Origin: Erysipelotrichaceae bacterium | GTDB lineage: Bacteria > Bacillota_I > Bacilli_A > Erysipelotrichales > Coprobacillaceae | Assembly (NCBI GenBank): GCA_021202205.1 | Contig: JAJQDJ010000097.1 | Coordinates: 1 to 7,463, forward strand | Length of the DNA stretch: 7,463 bases | Direction of reading: 5' to 3' | Shown: positions 1-5,845 of the stretch, piece by piece | Layout: the number at the start of each line of letters is the position of its first letter | Numbering within the stretch: the first letter of the stretch is position 1 | The notes under the pieces: model-generated | Seen by the model: the letters and a program-made list of their open reading frames with translations, nothing else | Databases searched by the model: none | Told to the model about the DNA's origin: nothing | Position numbers and translations under genes: made by a program

Positions 1-43
1 GAATATAATCCTGATTTTTATTAAAATAATTTTTTAACATCAT
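1..43 (-). CDS. possible start of a further gene, cut by the window edge
   Basis: An open frame begins with two consecutive ATG codons (43-41 and 40-38) and stays open to the edge, encoding MMLKNYFNKNQDYI. An AAAAGGAG ribosome binding site lies at 58-65, but it is 14 bases from the first ATG, longer than normal. The gap to tagD is about 78 bases and shows no terminator hairpin, so a continuing operon is plausible. The visible 14 residues are too few to assign a family. It could be a chance open frame. Confidence 0.3.
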   Translation of the reverse strand, partial: MMLKNYFNKNQDYI

Positions 44-121
44 TCTATTTTAACAAACTCCTTTTATCAACTATATCTACAGCTAACATAAAATTTATTT
101 TCTTCAATACAAATTCCTAAT

Positions 122-511
122 TTATTTTAATTTCAATTCTTCTTTTAATTTAGTTGTACTAATTCCTTCAGTTCTAGGAAGATATACAACCTCACAATAT
201 TCTTTTAAATAATCAAACTTACCAGTCCAATCATCACCCATGACAAAAACATCTATATTATGTTCTTTAATATCATTGACTTTTTGATCCCATGAGTTTT
301 CAGGAATAACTTCATCAACATATTTAATAGCTTCTACAATAGCCATTCTCTCATAATCAGGTATAGCACATTTTTTCCCTTTTATTGAATTAAAAGAATC
401 ACTAGAAACAGCAACAACCAAATAATCTCCAAGTTCTTTAGCACGTTTTAATATATTTAAATGTCCAATGTGGAACAAATCGAAAGTCCCATATGTAATT
501 ACCCTTTTCAT
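122..511 (-). CDS. tagD: glycerol-3-phosphate cytidylyltransferase (CDP-glycerol synthesis)
   Basis: This cytoplasmic enzyme joins CTP and sn-glycerol-3-phosphate to give CDP-glycerol and pyrophosphate; CDP-glycerol is the donor for the two transferases encoded upstream. The 129-residue product has the length of Bacillus subtilis TagD and the full set of nucleotidyltransferase signatures: GTFDLFHIGH at residues 8-17 with the catalytic HxGH histidines 14 and 17, the GDDW segment at 92-95, and RTEGISTT at 113-120, the CTP-binding signature of the family. The start is fixed by an AAAGGAGG site ending 4 bases before the ATG. That site lies in the 11-base gap after tagH, so the two genes are almost certainly co-transcribed and probably translationally coupled. 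All key residues are present and I see no sign of decay. Confidence 0.96.
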   Translation of the reverse strand: MKRVITYGTFDLFHIGHLNILKRAKELGDYLVVAVSSDSFNSIKGKKCAIPDYERMAIVEAIKYVDEVIPENSWDQKVNDIKEHNIDVFVMGDDWTGKFDYLKEYCEVVYLPRTEGISTTKLKEELKLK

Positions 512-522
512 TTTTCCTCCTT

Positions 523-1335
523 TTAACCAAACAATTTTCCAAATAATCCTTGTTTCTTTTGAACAGGTATTATTCTTTTATCAAATTTCTCATCTAGTTC
601 TTTTTTCTTATCTTTTTTACTTAGTGAATTAAGATGATCCACATATTCAGCATAATGATCACACACTTCGTTAATATCACCATACTCCATTAACAAACCA
701 CCCTCAATCCACATAGCTTTTTCACAAAAATCCCTAACCTGTGGAAGTGAATGTGAAATAAATACAATGGTTTTTCCTTCATCTTTTAATTCTTTCATTT
801 TATCTATACATTTTTTAGCAAAACCCTTATCACCAACAGACAAAGCTTCATCCACAATTAAAATATCTGGGTCTAAGGCCAAATTAATAGAAAAACCCAA
901 CCTGGATTTCATACCACTTGAGTACTTTTTAACAGGCTGATATAAGAAATCTCCTATTTCTGCAAAATCAATAACCATTTGCTTTATTTCAGATATTCTT
1001 TTCTTATTCAAACCTAATAATGCACCTTTTAAATCTATATTTTCTTCACCAGTTAATTGATTATTTAATCCAGTATTAATAGCAATCAGTGCTTGTTCTC
1101 CACGAACAATCATTTCACCTTCATCAACTTCACTAATATCAGCTAAAATAATAGACATTGTTGATTTTCCTGAACCATTTGTACCTAATATTCCGACAAC
1201 CTCACCTTTAGGTATTTTAAAATTTATATCTTTTAAAGCATAAAATTTTTTATCATTAGCATTCTTTTTGTCTTTTGATTTTAATGAATATATTTTCGAA
1301 ACATGATTAAATTCAATTGCATATTCTTGTTCCAT
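523..1335 (-). CDS. tagH: teichoic acid / surface polysaccharide export ABC transporter ATP-binding protein
   Basis: This is the cytoplasmic ATPase that powers export of the lipid-linked polymer through the TagG permease. The 270-residue protein carries a complete nucleotide-binding domain: Walker A GTNGSGKST at 51-59, ABC signature YSSGM at 138-142, Walker B DILIVDE at 157-163 followed by the ALSVGD stretch common to polysaccharide exporters, and the switch histidine in ISH at 193-195. After about residue 235 there is only a short lysine-rich tail (KKDKKKELDEK). It therefore lacks the long C-terminal extension of B. subtilis TagH (527 residues) and the sugar-binding domain of Wzt-type ATPases. 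In size it resembles Staphylococcus aureus TarH (264 residues). A GAGGTG ribosome binding site lies in the 11-base gap after tagG, and tagD follows 11 bases downstream, giving a tight G-H-D unit. Confidence 0.93.
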   Translation of the reverse strand: MEQEYAIEFNHVSKIYSLKSKDKKNANDKKFYALKDINFKIPKGEVVGILGTNGSGKSTMSIILADISEVDEGEMIVRGEQALIAINTGLNNQLTGEENIDLKGALLGLNKKRISEIKQMVIDFAEIGDFLYQPVKKYSSGMKSRLGFSINLALDPDILIVDEALSVGDKGFAKKCIDKMKELKDEGKTIVFISHSLPQVRDFCEKAMWIEGGLLMEYGDINEVCDHYAEYVDHLNSLSKKDKKKELDEKFDKRIIPVQKKQGLFGKLFG

Positions 1336-1346
1336 AATTTCACCTC

Positions 1347-2174
1347 TTAAATCATATCAATAAACTTATGTTTAAACTTATACATCATATAACTACCAAT
1401 AAAGAATAGGATAAACGTAATAACCCAAAATGCAATCATGGAATTATGATAATATAAGAATCCTTTATGGTAAAAGAAGCAATCACGATATCCTTGAACT
1501 ATGTAATATATAGGATTAGCTTTCATAATTAATACTACAATTTTAGGAGCACTCTCTTCAATCCTACCAATTTCCCATAAAATAGGTGTTAAATATAATA
1601 ACAATCTCATACAAGCCAAAACCATTTTTCTAACATCTCTAGCCAACATATTCAAGACTGATGTTGTAAGGGACAACGATATAGCAAAGATACAAGCACA
1701 AATACAATAATATATTAATTCTAACCATTGTAAACATGGATAATACCCAAAAATGATCATCATTATTACAACAACAACAATCAAACATGCATGATTAAAT
1801 AATTCTTTTAAAACCACTGTGGCTGGTAAAATACTTACTGGAAATTTCATTTTTGTAATAACATTAGTTTTTGAAAAAATAGCATTACAACCATTTGTAA
1901 TACATGGTGAAATAAAAAACCAAACAACCATACCACCAACTAACCATGCAATAAATGGTACAGTTATACCATGTGCTGTAATAGCTTTTCTATCAAATAC
2001 AATACCAAATGCAAACCAATATGTTAGCACTTGAATTAATGGATGTGCAAAGTTCCAAAATAAACCAAGATTAGAATCACGCATATCTGCAAGCAATTCA
2101 TATTTAGCAATAGAATAGATTCTATATACATTACTAATATTTTCTTGCAAAACGTATTTTGCACTTTTAAACAT
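1347..2174 (-). CDS. tagG: teichoic acid / surface polysaccharide export ABC transporter permease (ABC-2 type)
   Basis: This is the membrane half of the exporter that moves the undecaprenyl-linked polymer from the inner to the outer face of the membrane. The 275-residue length equals that of B. subtilis TagG. The N-terminus (about 18-45: YRIYSIAKYELLADMRDSNL, then GLFWNFAHP) is the amphipathic gate helix typical of the ABC-2 polysaccharide exporter family. About six hydrophobic segments follow, at roughly 40-60, 72-95, 115-143, 150-175, 186-201 and 245-266. The conserved NPIYYIVQGYRD stretch is at 220-231 and the protein ends in a basic KFKHKF tail followed by IDMI. An AGGAGG site 10 bases before the ATG sets the start. 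A 109-base gap separates it from the upstream transferase and contains a perfect TATAAT, so the export genes may have their own promoter. The ATPase gene directly follows. Confidence 0.93.
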   Translation of the reverse strand: MFKSAKYVLQENISNVYRIYSIAKYELLADMRDSNLGLFWNFAHPLIQVLTYWFAFGIVFDRKAITAHGITVPFIAWLVGGMVVWFFISPCITNGCNAIFSKTNVITKMKFPVSILPATVVLKELFNHACLIVVVVIMMIIFGYYPCLQWLELIYYCICACIFAISLSLTTSVLNMLARDVRKMVLACMRLLLYLTPILWEIGRIEESAPKIVVLIMKANPIYYIVQGYRDCFFYHKGFLYYHNSMIAFWVITFILFFIGSYMMYKFKHKFIDMI

Positions 2175-2227
2175 ACTTAAATATCCTCCTTAAATACCTA
2201 TAAAAGAACACTTTTTTAACCATGACT

Positions 2228-2254
2228 ATTATACAGTAAATCACTAAAAAGCAA
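2228..2254 (-). promoter_or_regulatory. putative promoter for tagG-tagH-tagD
   Basis: Read on the minus strand, a perfect TATAAT (2228-2233) sits in the gap ahead of tagG. The best nearby -35 is TTGCTT (2249-2254) with a short 15-base spacer; TTGTAT (2254-2259) would give 20 bases. Initiation would fall near 2221 and leave a leader of about 47 bases carrying the AGGAGG site. The exact -10 is encouraging, but the -35 is poor and the region is very AT-rich. Confidence 0.4.
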
Positions 2255-2283
2255 TACAATATTAACCTTCACTTAAGATTTTC

Positions 2284-3375
2284 TTAAGAATTACTCATTG
2301 CATTATCAATACAATCCACAACACGTTTTAAACTTTGACCATCTTGATATTCAAAGAAAGTATTTCTTAAAATTTTTATTTGAGAAATGCCAGGATAATT
2401 AATGATGACTTGACTTATTTCTGTTTCACTTTGACAAATCGGTAAATTTAATTTTTCAATATCTACAAATACTCCTAATTCTTTTTTATATTCCTGATAA
2501 TCAGGAATATAAAATATCAATGGCTTATTTAAAATCATATAGTCAAAAATAATTGAAGAATAATCAGATATTAAAATATCAGAAATAGTAAATAATGCAT
2601 GTGTATCCTCACAATTCATATTATACACTCGATTATGAACTGATAATTGATAATTTCCAACAAGTGGATGAAATTTATAGATAATAACATATTCATCAGT
2701 TAAATGATCTAATATTTTTTTTGTATCAAAATTTATTTGATGAAAACCTTTATATATATTTCCTCTAAATGTTGGAGCATATAGAATAATTTTTTTATCC
2801 TTTAAATCTGGGTATTTATCAAATAAATAATTTCTTTGATTCTGTATCCATTCTTGATCAAATAATTCGTCCGTACGTGGAAGTCCTATTGGCAATACTT
2901 GATCCTCGCTTACTGAAAAAGCTTGGCTATAAATGCCTTTCCAATAAGAAGATGTTGATAAGACAGCATCATAATTAGCTATAGGATATGTTCTTTCTAT
3001 TACATTGCCAAATTTTTTAATAGCGCCACATGCATGCCATAATTGTAATACAAATACATCTTTCTTTTTGTAATTAGACACAACATAATTATTATCATGT
3101 AAAATAACCATTTTAGATGTATTCACTAAATAGAGTTGTTTCATACAATTGAAAAAATATAGAAATTGTGACCATAAACTTTTTTTATAGAGTATAAGAC
3201 ATAACTTGATTTCATACTTATCTTTGATTTGATCATAAATAAGTTTCATATCAGATGATAATTTATCGTCTTCTAATGATATAAAAGTAATCCTATTTTG
3301 TTTTATAGGCATAAATTTAATAAAAAACATTTCAATTGATAAAACAATATTCAATACTATTTTTTGAAGAGTCAT
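2284..3375 (-). CDS. CDP-glycerol glycerophosphotransferase family protein (TagB/TarB-like), second of the pair
   Basis: This is a peripheral membrane enzyme expected to transfer glycerol phosphate from CDP-glycerol to a lipid-linked acceptor or growing chain. I place the start at the ATG at 3375, giving 363 residues: a GGAGG at 3385-3389 lies 9 bases upstream, and this ATG overlaps the previous stop as ATGA. The longer frame from 3420 lies inside the upstream gene. GT-B family motifs are seen in order: LQLWHACG at 110-117 (His114), GLPRTD at 164-169, YAPTFR at 199-204, KFHP at 234-237 (His236), SDILISDYSSIIFDY at 265-279, and a DGQS motif at 345-348. The two histidines correspond to those required in TagF. 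The N-terminal 25 residues are hydrophobic and basic and could dock on the membrane. Size is near TagB (381) and TarB (367), but whether it is a primase or a chain extender cannot be read from sequence. Confidence 0.88.
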   Translation of the reverse strand: MTLQKIVLNIVLSIEMFFIKFMPIKQNRITFISLEDDKLSSDMKLIYDQIKDKYEIKLCLILYKKSLWSQFLYFFNCMKQLYLVNTSKMVILHDNNYVVSNYKKKDVFVLQLWHACGAIKKFGNVIERTYPIANYDAVLSTSSYWKGIYSQAFSVSEDQVLPIGLPRTDELFDQEWIQNQRNYLFDKYPDLKDKKIILYAPTFRGNIYKGFHQINFDTKKILDHLTDEYVIIYKFHPLVGNYQLSVHNRVYNMNCEDTHALFTISDILISDYSSIIFDYMILNKPLIFYIPDYQEYKKELGVFVDIEKLNLPICQSETEISQVIINYPGISQIKILRNTFFEYQDGQSLKRVVDCIDNAMSNS

Positions 3376-4574
3376 TCTGATATTCCTCCAAAAACAATAT
3401 CTATCACTTTTTGAGCACAATGTCCATCTTGTTGATTGTTGAAACGTTGATTGAAAGATTCAAGTCTTTGATTATCATAAATATTGTCTTTTATATCTTG
3501 TAACATGTTTATTTCATTTTCATAAATATGTCCTGGAAGATCTGTATAGATATCTAAATAAAATCCTCGCAATGCATCACTATATTCCTCTAAATCATAC
3601 ATATAGAAGTAAATAGGTCGATTTAGTACAGCATAATCAAAGAAAACACTAGAGTAATCAGTTACTAAAATATCACTAATAACATATAATTCATTAATTT
3701 CAGCATCAGCTTCAATAGAATACAGAAAACCATTTAATGAATCATCATATTTAAAATGATTGACTATCAAATAATGAGGTTTAAATATCAGTACATAATC
3801 ATCGCCTAAAATATCTTGCCATTTTTTAAAATCAGCTTTTAATTCAAATGTATAACCACTGGCTATATATGAGTTATCACGCCAAGTTGGAGCATATAAA
3901 ACAACCTTTTTATGACTAGGAATATGATATTTATTTTTTATATTAATTATATCTTCATCAGTTGCATTAGTTATAAAGTCATTTCGTGGATAACCTGTTT
4001 CAATCAATCGTTCACGATTGATTTGAAATGCATTCTGAAATACTTCAGTACAAAACATATTTGGTGAAATCATATAATTATAACGTGCTACATCAACATC
4101 ATATGTATTTGTCATTTCATTATAAGACATTCCAGAACGATAAAAAGTCGTCCCCTCTGGAACCTCAATATCATGAGCCAAACGTTTTAACGGTGTACCA
4201 TGCCATGTTTGTAAATATATTTGATTTTTCTTTTTGACTATATATAAAGGCAACTTACAATTAATAATACAATATTTAGCTTTACTCATATAATAAAAAT
4301 AAGGAATGCTATAATATTCAACAATTTTACCATTAGGTATGGTGATATCTTTTTTCTTATGATTCTTAATAAACCAAATAAACTTATAATCTTTAAATCT
4401 TTCATCTTGTATCATAGCTTCATAAATGGCTTTTGGATTATCACTATATCCCCTACCATGAAAAGAAATAAATATAACTAATCTATCATCAATAGGTATT
4501 AACTTATAAGTTAATTTATAATATATATGAACTAATTTTGAAATTATAAATTTTATTTTTCTTAGTATAACCAT
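3372..4574 (-). CDS. CDP-glycerol glycerophosphotransferase family protein (TagB/TagF-like), first of the pair
   Basis: Same family and reaction as its downstream neighbour, but clearly a different protein. The start is the ATG at 4574, giving 400 residues: an AAAGGAG site at 4582-4588 lies 7 bases upstream. The longer frame begins with a GTG at 4604, lacks a ribosome binding site and would overlap the putative promoter. Family motifs are closer to the textbook form than in the neighbour: QTWHGTPLKRL at 122-132 (His125), GYPRND at 194-199, YAPTWRD at 227-233, FKPH at 264-267 (His267), SDILVTDYSSVFFDYAVLNRP at 300-320, and QDGHCAQKVID near 382-392. It is a bare catalytic domain with a basic, hydrophobic N-terminal helix and lacks the large N-terminal region of B. 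subtilis TagF (746). The stop overlaps the next start by 4 bases, so the pair is translationally coupled. Confidence 0.9.
   Translation of the reverse strand: MVILRKIKFIISKLVHIYYKLTYKLIPIDDRLVIFISFHGRGYSDNPKAIYEAMIQDERFKDYKFIWFIKNHKKKDITIPNGKIVEYYSIPYFYYMSKAKYCIINCKLPLYIVKKKNQIYLQTWHGTPLKRLAHDIEVPEGTTFYRSGMSYNEMTNTYDVDVARYNYMISPNMFCTEVFQNAFQINRERLIETGYPRNDFITNATDEDIINIKNKYHIPSHKKVVLYAPTWRDNSYIASGYTFELKADFKKWQDILGDDYVLIFKPHYLIVNHFKYDDSLNGFLYSIEADAEINELYVISDILVTDYSSVFFDYAVLNRPIYFYMYDLEEYSDALRGFYLDIYTDLPGHIYENEINMLQDIKDNIYDNQRLESFNQRFNNQQDGHCAQKVIDIVFGGISE
3385..3389 (-). promoter_or_regulatory. ribosome binding site fixing the start of the second glycerophosphotransferase
   Basis: A GGAGG on the minus strand is 9 bases from the ATG at 3375 and lies inside the end of the upstream coding region. 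Together with the ATGA overlap it argues that the 15-residue longer N-terminus reading from 3420 is not used. Confidence 0.8.
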
Positions 4575-4581
4575 AATGCAT

Positions 4582-4588
4582 CTCCTTT
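4582..4588 (-). promoter_or_regulatory. ribosome binding site fixing the start of the first glycerophosphotransferase
   Basis: AAAGGAG is read on the minus strand with 7 bases to the ATG at 4574. No comparable site precedes the GTG at 4604, so the shorter 400-residue product is preferred. Confidence 0.8.
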
Positions 4589-4594
4589 TGTGAG

Positions 4595-4623
4595 ATTTTA
4601 ACACAAAATAATACTATAAACAA
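4595..4623 (-). promoter_or_regulatory. putative promoter for the glycerophosphotransferase genes
   Basis: On the minus strand, TTGTTT (4618-4623) is followed after 17 bases by TAAAAT (4595-4600), which is preceded by TG one base upstream, an extended -10 form. It lies between a terminator-like hairpin behind glf and the first transferase gene. Initiation would be near 4588, giving a very short leader with the ribosome binding site almost at the 5' end, which is a weakness of the call. Confidence 0.45.
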
Positions 4624-4630
4624 TAGAAAG

Positions 4631-4651
4631 AAAAAACCTGTTTCACAGTTT
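4631..4651 (-). terminator. weak terminator-like hairpin after glf
   Basis: Immediately after the glf stop, the minus strand reads CTGT-GAA-ACAG (4638-4648) and then GG and six T (4631-4636). With one bulged G the stem can extend by AAA/TTT. The stem is short and weak, so it may only attenuate readthrough. A promoter-like sequence follows directly, which fits a boundary between transcription units. Confidence 0.4.
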
Positions 4652-5768
4652 ATTTCAATACTTCCTTTGTTTTCGCTAAAGCGACTTCAATAACTTTATC
4701 CATATCATAATACTTATATTCACCAAGTCTACCACCAAAGATAACTTTATCTTCCTTATCAGCTAATTCTTTATACTTAGCATATAATTGTCCATTCTTA
4801 TCGTCATTAACAGGATAATATGGTTCATCTCCTGGTTTCCATTCAGATGAATATTCTTTGCTTATAACAGTTTTTGGTATTTCATTTCCATCTTTGTCTT
4901 TACCAAATTCAAACCATTTATGTTCAATGATTCTTGTATATGGTGTCTCTCTATCTGTGTAGTTAACAGCTGCATTACCTTGATAATTAGGCATATCTAA
5001 TAGTTCTGTATCAAATCTTACAGATCGATATTCTAATGTACCTAACTTAAAGTTAAAATATGCATCAATAGCACCAGTATAAACGACCTTATCAGCCATG
5101 GCATCATATTCTTCTTTGTTTTCTAAATAATCTACACCTAGCTTCACTTTGATACCATCTAACATATTAGCGACCATTTGAGTATAACCACCCATAGGAA
5201 TACCTTGATATAAAGCGTTAAAGTAATTATTATCAAAAGTAAATCTTACAGGTAATCTTCTAATAATAAATGATGGTAAATCCTTACAATCTCTACCCCA
5301 TTGTTTTTCTGTATAACCTTTAACAAGTTTTTCATAGATATCTCTACCCACTAAACTTATAGCTTGTTCTTCTAGATTTTGTGGTTCAGTAATACCAGCT
5401 TCTTCTTTCTGTTCTTCTATTTTATCCATAGCTTCTTGAGGTGTAACAACTCCCCACATCTTATTAAACGTATACATGTTAAACGGCATAGAATAGAGTT
5501 CACCTTTATAATTAGCGACTGGTGAGTTTGTGAATCTATTGAATTCAGCAAATTGATTGACATATTCCCATACTTCCTTATTATTTGTATGGAAAATATG
5601 GGCACCGTATACATGAACATTAATGCCTTCTACTTCTTTCGTATAAACGTTACCAGCAATGTTATCACGTTTATCAATAACTAATACTTTTTTACCTAGC
5701 TTATGTGCTTCATGAGCAAAAACAGCTCCGTATAAGCCTGCTCCGACAATTAAATAATCATATTTCAT
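4650..5768 (-). CDS. glf: UDP-galactopyranose mutase
   Basis: This cytoplasmic flavoenzyme interconverts UDP-galactopyranose and UDP-galactofuranose, supplying the furanose sugar for surface glycans. The 372-residue protein has the usual length of bacterial Glf. Visible features are the FAD dinucleotide-binding loop VGAGLYG at 8-14, the VYGAHIFHT signature at 53-61, YTEKQWG at 152-158, RRLPVRF at 170-176 holding one active-site arginine, TPYTRIIEH at 275-283 with the second arginine (279), and the C-terminal FGGRLGEYKYYDMD block at 344-357 that binds FAD. The start has an AAGGAG site 11 bases upstream. Upstream (77 bases) is the BIG2/PIG-L gene; downstream (75 bases) is the first glycerophosphotransferase. 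Its codon use looks less AT-rich and more conserved than that of its neighbours, as expected for a housekeeping-like enzyme. No galactofuranosyltransferase is visible in the window. Confidence 0.97.
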   Translation of the reverse strand: MKYDYLIVGAGLYGAVFAHEAHKLGKKVLVIDKRDNIAGNVYTKEVEGINVHVYGAHIFHTNNKEVWEYVNQFAEFNRFTNSPVANYKGELYSMPFNMYTFNKMWGVVTPQEAMDKIEEQKEEAGITEPQNLEEQAISLVGRDIYEKLVKGYTEKQWGRDCKDLPSFIIRRLPVRFTFDNNYFNALYQGIPMGGYTQMVANMLDGIKVKLGVDYLENKEEYDAMADKVVYTGAIDAYFNFKLGTLEYRSVRFDTELLDMPNYQGNAAVNYTDRETPYTRIIEHKWFEFGKDKDGNEIPKTVISKEYSSEWKPGDEPYYPVNDDKNGQLYAKYKELADKEDKVIFGGRLGEYKYYDMDKVIEVALAKTKEVLK

Positions 5769-5845
5769 AACTTTAAAATCTCCTTATTTACATGATATAT
5801 GATAAATTAAAATAAACTAAATGTCTATGAATTTTCAACAAAAAT

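Noticed and set aside
1819..2034. Plus-strand open frame of 71 codons inside tagG
   Set aside because: It is antisense to a well-conserved permease gene and has no family motif; it is a shadow frame.
2271..2286. CTTAAG-N5-CTTAAG hairpin at the end of the second transferase as a terminator
   Set aside because: The stem is six bases of mostly A-T pairs and no T-run follows on the minus strand; too weak to call.
4028..4237. Plus-strand open frame of 69 codons inside the first glycerophosphotransferase
   Set aside because: It is antisense to conserved motifs of the transferase and its composition looks like reverse-complement noise.
5417..5620. Second minus-strand frame of 67 codons inside glf
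   Set aside because: It overlaps fully conserved glf sequence in another frame, with no recognisable domain.
5769..5845. Promoter between the BIG2/PIG-L gene and glf (TTGAAA with a TATTTT 18 bases on)
   Set aside because: The -10 matches at only four positions in very AT-rich DNA; not strong enough to list, so glf may depend on the upstream promoter.
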